The notes under the pieces were generated by a model. It did no database searches. It had not been told where the DNA came from and saw only the letters and a program-made list of their open reading frames with translations. Below, in pieces: positions 44,701-56,807 of a stretch of DNA of 64,000 nt. Location of the stretch: assembly GCA_947184155.2 (NCBI GenBank), contig CAMXCT020001679.1, positions 69,855 to 133,854 of the forward strand. The letters run 5' to 3'. A program made the translations under genes and the position numbers. Every line of letters begins with the position of its first letter. The stretch's first letter is position 1. The DNA is from Cladocopium goreaui. Its lineage: Eukaryota > Sar > Dinophyceae > Suessiales > Symbiodiniaceae.

Positions 44701-45924
44701 CGGCGACCCATTGGTATTTTCACTGGTGAAGATGAAACGTCAAGACGAACAGAAGTTTTGCAGACAAGAAGAGTTCAAATGATATTGATGACAGCATTTC
44801 AAGCAGCAGCAGCATCACTTTTGCAGGGATGCTCTTCTCCATCTTCCTTCCTGTCAGGCCCATCAAGTACTTCTCCTACAGCGACCTCTATGGCAGAGAT
44901 TCGCAGCGGCATGGTGCTTGGTGGAGTGTTTATGCTCATGATGGGCATGTTGGTGATGATGGTTCCCGGTGCAGCTTCAAGATCACGAAGCCGTGATGAT
45001 CCACAACCAGAATATGCGAATGTTCAACAGTGGACAAGTGAGATGAGAAATTTCTTGGCTACGACATTTGTCTTGTCAGCCAAAGCATACTGGATTGATG
45101 GACAGCATGATCAGTTCTCAATTGAGAACATGTTCAACCACTTGCGGCTTGCAGCTTTGCTTATGAAGAACGATGAGAAAGAGGCTGTGGAATACTTCAT
45201 TACAGCGGTTGAGGTGAACGACCCCGAGGAGATTATGGCTCAGGTGAGAAATATGCGAATGTGCATGGATCTTCCTCATGTTAACCTCCTTCACGCCGAG
45301 GCTTGGCTATGGGAAGAATTTCGTGATGATTTGCAGCGAAAAGCAGATGTGAGTGATGGAGCTTTCTTTGTTCCAATTGTGGAGCTTTTGAAACATCGAT
45401 GGGATACACCTCCGGGAGAAAGTGATCGCGGAGGAGATGAAGACGCAGCATCTTCGAGGAGCTCAATAGCGAACAGAAGTGGAGATGAAAATGTTCGGGA
45501 ATCACCAGCCCGCGAGTTTGAGCTCAGGATGACAATGAATTTACCAAGATCAGAAGCAATTCAAGTAGCTCAGACAATAGCAGATGCACATGGACGAGAA
45601 TTGGTGGTCGAAAGACCAGCTGGACCAGATGAACGTGAACATGGAGACAGAGATGGACAAGAACCAGAGCCTGGGAGCAGCAACAACACGCTTGGAAGAA
45701 GCAGTGAGAACACTACTCTGAACAGCAGAACTACTCAGAACACCACAGAGGAGGAGAATGACAAGATTGAGCAAGCTATGGCAGAAGCGAGAGCTAGCCT
45801 ACGTCGTGGGATTCGTGTCTTGCAGTCGCGCGCTACGCGCTATGAAGAGTTGGGCGACCACGAAGCCGCAGAAGAAGTTCGACGTCAGATCGATGATATG
45901 GAAGCAATGGAATCTTCAATTTGA
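44700..45924 (+). CDS. Copia B C-terminal tail: membrane segment, helical domain, UVR-like hairpin
   Basis: It continues in frame after RNase H for about 400 residues, which ordinary Copia polyproteins lack. A hydrophobic helix (MVLGGVFMLMMGMLVMMVP, 44909-44965) is followed by a helical domain (NMFNHLRLAALLMKNDEKEA and onward), an acidic low-complexity stretch, and a final charged helical pair ending GDHEAAEEVRRQIDDMEAM (about 45770-45915). The last part resembles the UVR motif of bacterial UvrB/UvrC in pattern. The arrangement also occurs, inverted, at 6.2-7.2 kb. A membrane-linked or envelope-like role is a guess; no signal peptide follows from this position in a polyprotein. Confidence 0.7.
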
Positions 45925-48204
45925 GGATAGCAATCAGCGCATGTGGCAGCTGTGGTGAAAGCAAAGTGGTGACGCAATCAGTGCATATGAACGTGAGAGA
46001 GGCAATTGCATGTGAAACAGTTTTTCCGCTAACAACAACCTGCGGAACTGTAGAATTTACAAATGTAAGGTGAGGTGCGACTATGTGCCAAAATTTGCAA
46101 ATGCAAGGACTTTTGGCAAGGTGGGGTGTAAAGATATATCCACTGCACTCACCCATGTCATGTCATGCTCAGTTGGATGTGTAGTATCTGTTCTTATCAG
46201 TGTGACAGTTGATGCATGTCACAGGTCTGCATAGGCCACTGCGCAAGGATGACACGCCACTGGATGGTGGCTCAAGGCTCAAGCAACGCGAGAGGAAACA
46301 ACTGAGAGTGTTTAGAAGTGGGCCGCCGTGTTTTGAGACATTCCATTTGTACCTACTTTGCCTACATTTATTTTCCAAATTTACATGTATATATACTCAT
46401 TTGAATTGTTTGTAAAAATATATGTATACTTATATCTGTATCTATACCTGCAATACTTATAGCTATACCTATAGCTGGCTATAACTATATGTAAATTGAT
46501 ACCTATGAATATTTGTATTTACAAAATGGCATGTGTGGTTTGCAATTTTTGGCAAAATGGGCACGTTGTCCAGCTGCTTGTGCATCGCGAATCTTTCGAT
46601 TTTGGATGTAAAATTGTAAACACCGTTGGGTATGAACACCGTTGGGTATGGCCACCGTGTGGATGGTAGTTGATGTGAAGTGTGAAGTGTGCATGACTGT
46701 TGCAATTATTCAGTTTGTTGGTTACAAAAAATGTGCCATGTCCGGTGAGGTTGCTTGCAAACCCATTGGATTTTGACGTTGGGATGGCGCAAAAAATAAA
46801 ATCCAGTTCGAACATGCACATGAATGGAAAATGATGCTCTGTTTGGTCGTCATGTTTCCGGTGGGTCGCCATGGCCCAGAATGCGCTTACCACCAGAAGC
46901 AAACAAACGTATTTGCCAGGCAGGATCATTGTGTATATTTTGACAGTTTTGTACTCAGATATGATGGTGGCTTTTACTTTGTTCCAACAGAAAGTGCCGA
47001 CTCAAAACACCATGTGATGAATTAATTTTGAATAAATTTTCATTGGGTATACACAATGCTGTTGAACATTGTCTGTCGTTGCTTTGAAATTGATTGGATC
47101 TATGCAGAGAAGAACGCCAAAAATGCACGTGATCATTTTGATTGGGAGGACCGCGGTGATCTTCCTTGCCGGAAAAACAGATTCCAGGCACGCCACAGAA
47201 TATTGTTTTGCTTCTGGTGGAGGGGCGGCGCACCTTTAGAGGTTTGATATTCCGAATTTTGATTGAATCTGTCTTGCAGAACCACGGCAAAATTATATAT
47301 ATATAGTGTTGCTAAACAAATTATTTTGCAGTGAATGTTTTTAGGTGTAAACAAATGTTCGAAGATGTTCTCAATGTCATTGACCCATGTTATTCTCGTG
47401 ATTCACATTGTCGTGATTGACCCAATCATAAACTCAACACATGCAGGCGATCGCTGTGTTTTGCGGCATTCCACAGCAATTCTGTCACTAGGGCAGCTTC
47501 GTCCTGGTTTGGAGGTGTGATTTTTCGAGGGTTGGCGCCAAAAATGTTTGCCTCAATGATCTTTTTGCAAACGTACATGGGCACTTCACTGATTGCAGAT
47601 GGTTGCACAAGTTGGGTTTTAAATGCATTGCAAAGTGTTTGCGTAAAACAATGACTTGTTATTGGGTTGACAAACAAGTGTGCCACAAATTCGAATCGGC
47701 ATTACAATATCATTCTTTGAAAACCTGATGCCATATTTTGCTCAACATTGGAATTGAAACCAATTTTGGTGCTGACATTGAAAGGTCTTTTGATATCTCT
47801 TTCACTTCGCGGGAAACGATGGAAAACAAACACGAAGGCTGGCCATGCGTGTTGGAAGGTTTGTTTTTGAAGGGCAAATTTGCATGTGTTCTTTCTTGAA
47901 TCTTGTTTACTGCATATTTTAAATGTTTTTTTGTCGTCGTTATTTTTTGTTCATTTTCTTTTAAAACTGACTTTGGTTTTCTGGTTACGGCCATTAAGTT
48001 TTTATTTTTCATGGTTCCTGGTTCCTTTGCCTCATTTGTGTTGTATGAAAACACATCAATGAATCCAGAAGAAAACGTGCAAATTTTCCAGCGCCTAACA
48101 ATTTACATCGGGAACAAACACAAAAAAAACAATAAATTAAAACATCATCAATTTGTGGCAAATGCCTTGAGAGGTAAGTTGGCGTTGCGTTTTCACCCAA
48201 ATCT
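45925..48204. other. Non-coding DNA after Copia B
   Basis: No gene recognised. It contains AT-rich simple sequence near 46385-46500 (tatacctat units) and 47293-47306 (AT)n. It should include the 3' end of Copia B, but no terminal repeat was identified. Confidence 0.45.
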
Positions 48205-48388
48205 TTTCAGTGCCACATTAGCAACAACAACAACAACAGCAACAACAGCAAACGCAACCGTGACGTTGACAACAGCGGTGACGAAGACCAAAATCACAAC
48301 AGCAATGAAAACAACACAACGACAACAGAAGCAAAACAACAACAACAACAACAACAACACCAGCAACAACAACAACAACAACAACTAA
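48205..48388. repeat. (CAA)n-rich microsatellite
   Basis: Imperfect CAA/ACA repeats, giving poly-Asn, poly-Thr or, on the minus strand, poly-Leu open frames. Confidence 0.93.
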
Positions 48389-50995
48389 AAAAACAATTCC
48401 AATTTCAACATGTTACCTTAGAGCGGAAGAAAATACCATCCTCCTGCTTGTATTTCTGTGAACAGTTTTGTTACTCATTTTCGTTTGGCTCTCGCGTTCC
48501 AATCTTTTTTCCAAATAGTATTGTGAAGATTGAAACTCAGGCCTGCCTTGCTTGTAAGTGATTGCAGCTGTTTGCAGTTGAGTTGCTCTATTGGATGGCA
48601 ACGTGGATAGCTGCGATAAAGGAATTTCCGCATGTGTCAGACTGTCAGACACAGAAAGTGCGCAATAATGGGGCTTGATTGACCAGTGTTGGAAGTGTCT
48701 CTTCGACCTTTAGCTGAGAAAACAAAAGCACGCAAAACACTTATATACGTTCATTCATGTGTATGCGGCTGTGCGACGGTCTGTATTGGTGGGTCTGGAA
48801 GGTTTCTTTCGAAGGAGATAGTGTAGTTCAGATGGGCACCGGAAGCTACACATCGAAAGTAAACTGCTCCCACGGCATAACACTGTTGCCATCCTATCAT
48901 ACTATCTGACATGACAGGTGTGCGCCGGCAAGGAAAGATACAGCAATCTGCCAGATGAGATCATGAAAGCTGCAGCTTGATCCGGATCAGTCTGAAAATT
49001 GCTCAGATTTCTATTGATTTCAAGTGAATATGTGAATAATTATCAAGGCCTTGATTTGTTTCTACTTTCAGTGTGTATCTGCATTCTTTGAGTTCATGCA
49101 AGGTCAGCAACCAAATATATGGTGTGGTGGATAGCAATTCTGATGCTGTCACTTTTCTGCAAGGGTTTGTTTTTGCCTTACTGTCACAAGATGCTTTGTG
49201 TTTCTCTTCTTGACACCAGCAATGAGATACGCGACATTTTTTTTTTATTGTCCCCTTTCGGATAGAGTGGAAGACGAAGGCCGCGGAGTTGCGACGAAAA
49301 AACATCATTTTTTACATCTTTTTGCCGCATAAACCCTGCAATATTCAGAATATCTTTCGCACTTGTGAAATGTTTTCTTTTGTAGGAGTGCAAACAATGG
49401 TAGTAATTATGCTGCGCCCTGCTACAAAGGCTGTGTGAGAAAAATCATATGCTGTGCAAAGCATGTTCATCGTGGGCTCTCAGGACCTGTACCACAAAGT
49501 TCTCAGCTTTATCAGTGTGAACGCCACCTGGCTACCAGGGTAAAGTACTGGAAGTTTAAGTATTATCAGTTTCAGTCTTTTCGCTTTCTGAGAGTTGGAG
49601 AGGTCAAGGATGCAGGGACCAACGTGTTTTTGCATATGCAGCATCAACATTTTTTTTGTTTTAAACAACATTATATATCAGGTTAGACCTTGCTGCTAGC
49701 TGCTAATTTTCGGCAACACCAGTTCGGTACCCGTAACAAATTTTCTGCCTTACTCTGAGAGTTTGCAATCAGACATTCCTGATTCGGCTTTCATAGGCTT
49801 TCATGTCCACTGGCCCTCCATGACCTTGACTTTGCTATCTTTGCTGAGCCCTTGGCTTTGCAATCTGTCATTAGATTCGTTCCACATCGTTCCACCTCTT
49901 TGTTTCAGGGCGTCGGTGAGTCCTGGGAGATTCGACAGGCTTTGATTTGGGTAAAGCAGTGGAAAAAACATGTAAGGAATACTGTAAGGAAAGTGTTGCG
50001 TCAACGCTTCCAATTCGAAAGGCACTTCAGACTTGTTTGGATCCGAATGAACTTTGGTGAAGGATCATCCTTGCGTACTCTGAAAGATAAAGCACAGTGA
50101 AACGATGAGTTGTGTTGGAGTCAACTCGCTCAAGGACAACTATCAGGATTTTGCTTTTCAGGTTCAGCAAACTGCAAACATGTGCAAAAGGAGAGCATTC
50201 TGAAAAGCAAAAGGAGAGCATTCTGAAAACATTCTGCCAGTCTGCAAATCCCACTGGAGCGTGCGAGGCTCAGAGTCTTCTCTGCACTTCCATCTATTTC
50301 CACAGTCTCCTCATGGTACCCCCTCATCTCAGAGCACTGCTATATCTCCAAGTCGAGCCTTTCGAATTTTTCGAATATTTTTTTCAGCTTTTCGTGATCC
50401 ACAGCTGGTGTAAAGCAGCATCGCCAGTCCTTGGATGGGCAAGTGCTCTTGGATTTGTTGCACGGTTCAAGTGCTCTTAGATTTCACCAAACTTAATAAA
50501 TCAGGGCTGGCCTGCTGCCTTTACCGCCAGTCCTTTGGGGCAACGATTCGGAGGGTAAGTGGAGTTCTTCCCCAGGAATTACTTGTGTCATCTTGTGTAA
50601 TTGATATAGTCAAGGAAAGAGGTGGTGCCGTTGCCGTGGTTCTAGGGAGTTGCGTGGAGGGGTGACAGTGTCTGACAGTGCAAGGTTTGTTTCCAAGACT
50701 TCATGCTGGGCTGTTGGTGAAACTTTCTGTTTGCCAAATTGAGACGTTCGGGATCAGATCTTCCTGTAGTGCCAGTGTGGAAATTTGTTGTGATGATCAT
50801 GGAATCGGATGATGCCACAATGCAATAATCTGGTGTCAACACATGCACAAGATGAGGTGTCTCTGAGTTGAACTGGACAAAATGAGCGTTTTGAGCCAGA
50901 CTCCTTGCTCTTCCTTGATGCGATACAATGCCCTTCCAAGTTCGTCCTGACATCTTCCCACCAATGCACCTCCGGCAAAGCTGCCTTTGCACAGG
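48389..50995. other. Mostly non-coding DNA with weak exon-like pieces
   Basis: Possible exons: 49464-49541 (MFIVGSQDLYHKVLSFISVN, followed by a GTAAAG donor-like site) and about 49910-50100 (after ttgtttcag; GVGESWEIRQALIWVKQWKK). On the minus strand 50992-50642 has one uninterrupted frame with NSETPHLVHVLTPDYCIVAS. A 21-bp repeat 'aaaaggagagcattctgaaa' is doubled at 50186-50230. None can be named. Confidence 0.25.
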
Positions 50996-51118
50996 ATATA
51001 TGTATATATATACATACAGTATATAGTGTATATTTGAATATAAAGCAGATCACACGCACGCAGGCATACACACACATATATATATATATAATTTATATAT
51101 ATATATATATACACAAGA
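50996..51118. repeat. TA/CA-rich microsatellite
   Basis: Runs of (TA)n and (CA)n, including two (AT)n blocks around 'atttat' at 51075-51110 that can form a hairpin. Confidence 0.9.
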
Positions 51119-52235
51119 TATTTAGAATTTGTTTTGTTCACCATTTTTGCAGGGCGAAAATTACCTTTGCAACTTTCCTCGCCGGAGGGAACTCACTGCG
51201 CAGCCTGGTCTTGGATGGCACCTGAGTGATTGGAAAGGCCGCTGAGATGAAGATAGAAGAACCTGAAGACTCACTGAAGTTACTGAAGTTATGTTCTTCG
51301 ATATTCTTCGATTTTTGCTTGCTTTTGATTCGAGAGACGATGGTCATTTTGTTCATTCAATGCGCAGTTCAGCCAAATCAGCTTGGCGAGTATCGGGGTT
51401 GCAAGGGGGCATATGAGTTCTAAGGGGTTAGCATTTACACAGTGAGTAGGTTTCATCGGTTGGTCTAGGTCCTAAAGGTAGTATGTGAGGTAAAGTGATG
51501 AATCTACAGGAATATGTGCTGTGTATAGGCAATATCTAGGCAGTACATGACATTATAGGCCATGTGGATAGTACATATAGGTGCTACAAAAGGAACTAGA
51601 CAGGTACTATAGTCGAGGTGGTTTGTAGGCTATAGAAGAGATTTTGTTTTCGCCGCATACGGAATTCGACTGTTTGACCGGCCGCTGCTTAACAGTAAAA
51701 GGGTATTTAATAGTTTTATAATTGGGATAGTGTAGAGACAGTAGGCATGAGGGAAGTAGGAAAGGTTGCCATAGGTGGTGGTCAACAGGGATGGAGGGGT
51801 GCAGAGGATTGGGGGGTGGGGTTGGCTATACCCTGGGGGGCTTCAGGTTAGGACCAAGGACCGCGAACATATACCGCGTTTTTTTTTCTTTGTAAAGTTC
51901 TGTAAAAGTCTTAGCATCGCTTACTCACTGCAAGTGCCCGAGGTCAAAAGATTCGCAGCCTTCACTTTGAGCAGGGACAGCGGAAGGTTGCCATCTTCAT
52001 CGAAGGAGGCTGGATCCCACACAGTCACAGGTCAAGGGGCATCTCTTTGCATGAACAGAGTTGGATCAAATTGAATCCCTCACAGTCTCAAACGTCTGCG
52101 AAAATTTCTCTAATGTTTCTCAACTCCGGTTCGGAGCACCTCTACATCAAGCCTCCGCACGGAACCTTTTCCATATTTTTGCGTTCTTCCGTATTCTGTG
52201 GTGTTGCAATGTCCGTGACGTTAATACAAGTGGCA
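51119..52235. other. Mostly non-coding DNA with one good exon-like stretch
   Basis: About 51940-52030 reads RGQKIRSLHFEQGQRKVAIF then IEGGWIPHSHR, followed directly by a GT donor at 52031. A weaker piece after tttttgcag (51143-51153) reads AKITFATFLAGGNSLRSLVL. These look like small exons or pseudo-exons; no family is recognised. Confidence 0.3.
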
Positions 52236-52985
52236 GATAGGCAGATAGGTAGATAGGTAGATAGGTAGATAGGTAGATAGCTCGGTAGGTAGATAGATAC
52301 TGAAGGTCGCAGGTAGGTAGATAGGTAAATAGGTAGAGAGGTAGATAGGTAGATAGGTAGAGAGATAGAGAGGTAGATAGGTAAAGACGTAGAGAAGTAG
52401 AGAGGTAGATGGGTAGAGCTGTAGAAATGTAGAAATGTAGAGATGTAGAGATGTAGACAGACAGGCAGGCAGGCAGACAGACAGAGAGACAGAGAGACAG
52501 AGAGACAGAGAGACAGAGAGACAGAGAGACAGAGAGACAGAGAGACAGAGAGACAGAGAGAGAGAGAGAGAGAGACAGAGAGAGAGAGAGAGATGGATAG
52601 ATAGACAGAGAGACAGGTATGCAGATAGATGGATGGATGGATGGATGGATGGATAGATAGCGATAGATAGAAAAAATAGATGGATGGATGATGGATGGAT
52701 GTATAGAGAGATAGCCCCAGAGAGCGAGTGAGCGAGAGAGAGAGAGAGAGAGAGACACAGAGAGAAAGAGAGAGAGAGAGAGAGAGCGGGAGAGAGAGAG
52801 AGAGGATAGATAGATAGGTAGATGGAAAGAAAAATAGATAGATAGATAGCTAGGTAGCTAGATAGCTAGATAGCGAGAGAGCTAGATAGCTAGATAGCTA
52901 GATAGATGGATAGATGGATAGATGGATAGATGGATAGATAGATAGATAGGTAGGTAGCTAGCTAGGTAGCTGGATATATAGATAG
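52236..52985. repeat. Compound GATA/GACA/GAGA microsatellite
   Basis: Successive blocks of AGATAGGT, AGAGATGT, GACAGAGA, (GA)n, ATGGATGG, and AGATAGCT units over about 750 bp. Confidence 0.97.
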
Positions 52986-53089
52986 ATGGACAATAGATGG
53001 ATATACCTGGATAACCCATCTGTGCAAAATTATCGCTCGAAATCCGAAACAGCAATAATTATCGCCGGTTGCCTAAATTTTCGCTGTTT

Positions 53090-53200
53090 CGAGTTTTTTT
53101 CGCCGTTTCAGTTTCCACATTTTGGGCTCTTGATGTTTGTTCGCCGTTTCGTCGGGTTTTTTCGCCGTTTCGTTGGGTTTTTTCGCCGTTTCAAAACCGG
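53090..53200. repeat. 23-bp minisatellite with 'tttttcgccgtttcg'
   Basis: Four or so imperfect units of 'cgtttcgtcgggttttttcgc'-like sequence. The segment lies just upstream of the TTTCGGG block and shares its TTTCG core. Confidence 0.75.
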
Positions 53201-53523
53201 CAAACATATGCAACATGAGAAACATGCAAAATCTGTTCGGAGGCAGAAAAAAATGCCGTCAGCAATAATTCCTGAAAAGGCAATAATTTTGCATACATTG
53301 GAAGACGCAGGTATAGATGCATAGATGGATAGGCAATATTGCCATTTGATCTTGTGTTTCTGCACACCCATGACTTCGAACGGTCTCCTTCTCAAAATGG
53401 CGCGGGCCTGTGAAAATACGGCGAACACCGGTAAATATTGGGATTCAAAAGTAGAATTCGGGGATTTGCTGCAGCTTGGAGTTCCGATCCGGAGAGCTAC
53501 CTCAAAAGTCGGATTCGAGTCGT

Positions 53524-53920
53524 TTTCGGGTTTCGGGTTTCGGGTTTCGGGTTTCGCTGGTCGAAACCAAATTTAGATGTCGGTTTCGGGTTTCGGGTTT
53601 CGGGTTTCGTAGGCCGAAACCAACGTCAAATGTCGGATGTCGGTTTCGGGTTTCGGGTTTCGGGTTTCGTAGGTCGAAACCAACTTCAGATGTCGGTTTC
53701 GGGTTTCAGGTTTCGGGTTTCGTAGGCCGAAACCAACGTCGGATGTCGGTTTCGGGTTTCGGGTTTCGTAGGCCGAAACCAACGTCATATGTCGGATGTC
53801 GGTTTCGGGTTTCGGGTTTCGTCGATCCAAACCAACTTTAGATGTCGGTTTCGGGTTTCGGGATTCGTAGGTCGACACTAACTTCTGATATCGGTTTCGG
53901 GTTTCGGGATTCGGGTTTCG
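53524..53920. repeat. (TTTCGGG)n telomere-like minisatellite, left block
   Basis: Each 50-75 bp unit has two to four TTTCGGG heptamers, then TTTCGTAGGCCGAAACCAAC and a short variable tail ending GATGTCGG. GGTTTCGG and CCGAAACC in each unit can pair. The heptamer differs by one base from the TTTAGGG telomere repeat known in plants and reported in dinoflagellates. Confidence 0.9.
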
Positions 53921-55580
53921 TAGATTAGATTAGATTAATTAGATTAGATAGATTCGATTAGATTAGATTAGGTTAGATTAGATTAGATAGACTAGATTAG
54001 ATTAGATTAGAATTAGATTAGATTAGATTAGGTAGATTAGATTAGATTAGATTAGGTTAGATGAGATTAGATAGATTAGATTAAATTAGAATTAGATTAG
54101 ATCAAATTAGATAGATCAGATTAGAAATAGATTAGATTAGGAAGATTAGATTAGATTAGATTAGAATTGGATTAGATTAGGTAGATTAGATTAGATTAGA
54201 TTAGGTTAGATCTAGATTAGATTAGATTAGACAGATTAGATAGACAAATTGGCTTCGATTATATTAGATTGGATTTGGATTTGATTGATTAGATTAGATT
54301 AGATTAGGTTAGATAAGATGAGATTAGAATCAGATTAGATTAGGTAGATTAGGTCAGATTTGACTAGATTGATAAGGTAAGATTAGATTAGATTAGATTA
54401 GGTCTGGTTAGATTAGATTTGATTAGGTAGATTAGATTGGATTAGATAGATTAGATTAGATTAGATAAGATTAGATTAGTTAGATTAGATTCGATTAGAT
54501 TAGGTAGATTGGATTAGATTGGATTAGATAGATTAGATTAGACATAGATTAGATTGGGTAGATTAGATAAGATTAGAATTGGATTAGATTAGGTAGATTA
54601 GATTAGATTAGATTAGGTAGATTAGATTAGATTAGATTAGTTTGATAGATTAGATTAGATTGGACAGATTAGTTTAGATTAGATTAGATTAGATTAGGTA
54701 GATTAGATTAGATTAGAATTGGATTAGATTGGGTAGATTAGATTAGATTAGATTCGATTAGATTAGATCAGTTAGATAGATTAGCTTAGATTCGATTAGA
54801 TCAGATTAGATTAGATTAGATCAGATTATGTAGATAAGATAAGATTTTGTTAGATTGGATAGATTAGATTCGATTGGATGGGTTAGTTTAGTTTAGATAA
54901 GATTAGACTAGATTAGATTAGATTATAGAGATAAGGTTGGATTAGATTAGAATTACGGTTAGAATCATATTTGATAAGATCAATTAGATTAGATTAGATT
55001 AGATTGGATAGGTTTTATTAGATTGGATAGATTAGTTTAGTTTAGATAAGATTAGTTTAGGTAGATTAGATTAGATTAGATAGATTAGATTAGCTTAGAT
55101 TAGATTAGATTAGATAAATTAGATTGGAAATAGATTAGATTAGGTACATTAGATTAGATTAGGTTAGATAAGATTAGATTAGAATCAGATTTGATTAGGT
55201 AGATTAGATTAGATTAGGTAGATTAGATTAGATTAGATTAGGTAGATTAGATTAGATTAGTTAAATTAGATAGATCAGATTAGAAATAGATTAGATTAGG
55301 AAGATTAGACTAGATTAGGTAGATTAGATTCGATTAGATTAGGTAGATTGGATTAGATTAGATAGATTCGATAGACAGATTAGATTAGATTAGATTAGAT
55401 TAGATTAGGTAGATTAGATTAGATTAGATTAGATAGATTAAACTAGATTAGAATTAGATTAGGTTAGGTAGATTAGATTAGGTTAGACTATATAGATTAG
55501 AATTGGATTTGCTTTGATTAGATTAGGTAGATTAGATTAGGTAGATTAGATTAGATAGATTAGATTAGATTAGATTAGTT
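53921..55580. repeat. (TTAGA)n satellite, left part
   Basis: Pentamer TTAGA with frequent variants (GGTAGATTAGATTAGA, AATTGGATTAGATTAGG) that give a loose higher-order pattern. The array is interrupted at 55581 by a terminal-inverted-repeat element and resumes at 56808. Confidence 0.96.
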
Positions 55581-55632
55581 GGAGCACGGCCTTTTGAAGG
55601 CCGTGGTGTTTCGTGCACATCGGGGGGTTGGT

Positions 55633-55880
55633 GTGGGGTGGGGTGGGGTGGGGTGGGGTGGGGCATGTATTAACGTTCATGTGAACTTTCTGGGTAAGTA
55701 GAGTCGTCTCTGTGTGTGCCGGTATGTGCGTGCAGACATGGGTGGGGTGGGGTGGGGTGGGGTGGGGTGGGGCAGGTATTAACGTTCATGTGAACTTGCG
55801 GAGGAAGTACATTCTTCTCGGTGGATTCGAATACGTACATTGATGCACGGAGTGGGGTGGGGTGGGGTGGGGTGGGGCAT
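55633..55880. repeat. Three GGGGT blocks with a shared 'tattaacgttcatgtgaac' tail
   Basis: Runs of (GTGGG)5-6 at about 55636-55665, 55741-55772 and 55851-55878. The runs are able to form G-quadruplexes. The first two are followed by 'attaacgttcatgtgaactt'. Confidence 0.88.
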
Positions 55881-55904
55881 GTATTAACATTGAGGCTACG
55901 TCAT

Positions 55905-56262
55905 GCTTTGCTCTTGATACGTCATGCTAGGCTCCTGTAAGTTTTCGGGTACTTTTAACTGATACGTCATGCTACGCTCCTGTAAGTTTTCGGGTACTTT
56001 TAACTGATACGTCATGCTACGCTCGTGTAAGTTCTCTGGTGCTTTTCACTGATACGTCATGCTACGCTCCTGTAAGTTCTCGGGTACTTTTAGCTGATAC
56101 GTCATGCTACGCTCGTGTAAGTTCTCTGGTGCTTTTTACTGATACGTCATGCTACGCTCCTGCAAGTTCTCGGGTACTTTTAACTGATACGTCATGCTAC
56201 GCTCCTGTAAGTTTTCCGGTACTTTTAACTGATACGTCATGCTACGCTCCTGTAAGTTCGTT
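55905..56262. repeat. 45-bp tandem repeat 'gatacgtcatgctacgctcctg'
   Basis: About seven units of 'gatacgtcatgctacgctcc' plus 'gtaagttctcgggtactttt'. The open frame across them is a by-product. Confidence 0.92.
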
Positions 56263-56365
56263 GCCATGATGCCTGAGACGATCCTGATGATCAGATTTTT
56301 GGGTTTCAACATCATTTATTTGTATGAATGTCTGTCTTTGGTTATATTTTGATGTTCGATGCAAG

Positions 56366-56720
56366 TCAAGGTCCGTTGCAAGGTCGTCTGGCAGGCTGTG
56401 CCAACTTCATCGTGACATCGCATGTGGAAATCCAGGTCGGTTGCGAGGTCGTCTGGCAGGCTGTGCCAACTTCATCATGACATAACATGTGGAAATACAA
56501 AAAAATGTGGTTTCGCCTGGGCGAAATGCTTGTTTTTTGATTTCATGCACCAGAATAAGGGGTTTTTGGCCTTTAACCTCATATCAAACCATTACAGGTC
56601 GAATTAGTTGGGGAGTTCTGAGAAACATCAAAAATGATAGTTTCGCCTAGGCAAAATGCTTGTGATTGATTTTATGCACCAGAATAAGGGGTTTTCTCGC
56701 CTTTAAGAACACATCAAACA
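56366..56720. repeat. Two duplicated segments inside the hairpin-ended element
   Basis: 'aggtcgtctggcaggctgtg' with 'ccaacttcatc' occurs at about 56381 and 56440. 'tttcgcctgggcgaaatgct' with 'atgcaccagaataagggg' occurs at about 56511 and 56641. Confidence 0.85.
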
Positions 56721-56807
56721 AAATCTTATTGGCACGACCACATCAAACATTATCCATGACACCCCGTTGATCACAAAAACACCACGGCCTTCTAAAGGCC
56801 GTGTTCC

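Larger units (their letters stand above)
38946..45924 (+). mobile_element. Copia B: Ty1/Copia retrotransposon coding region, frameshifted, with an extra C-terminal tail
   Basis: Domain order Gag, zinc knuckle, protease, integrase, RT, RNase H is the Ty1/Copia order (integrase before RT). I could not find matching long terminal repeats: sequence after 45924 shows no copy before 38946 that I can recognise, and E1 has separated the upstream flank. At least six frame changes split the polyprotein. The element-specific tail follows RNase H in the same frame. Confidence 0.85.
55581..56807. mobile_element. 1227-bp non-autonomous element with hairpin terminal inverted repeats
   Basis: The left end GGAGCACGGCCTTTTGAAGG... 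and the complement of the right end GGAACACGGCCTTTAGAAGG... match over about 29 of 31 bases. Each end itself folds into a hairpin (CACGGCCTT/AAGGCCGTG around a 3-base loop). TAGTT flanks both sides (55576-55580, 56808-56812) as a likely 5-bp target duplication, though the satellite context could give this by chance. It has no transposase. Confidence 0.72.

Noticed and set aside
46258..46285. Possible relict spliced leader ('ggctcaaggctcaagc')
   Set aside because: Only the last few bases resemble the dinoflagellate spliced-leader 3' end (TTTTGGCTCAAG as I recall it), and the rest does not match.
38946..46400. Long terminal repeats for Copia B
   Set aside because: I compared sequence after 45924 with sequence before 38946 and before E1 by eye and found no convincing match. 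A computed self-alignment would be decisive.
52147..52758. 203-codon minus-strand frame rich in Ser, Leu and Tyr
   Set aside because: It is a translation of the GATA/GACA/GAGA microsatellite.
53438..53878. Open frames with repeated SGFGFRVSGF or ETRNPKPE peptides
   Set aside because: They are translations of the TTTCGGG minisatellite.
56039..56269. 76-codon open frame in the hairpin-ended element
   Set aside because: It is a periodic peptide produced by the 45-bp tandem repeat.
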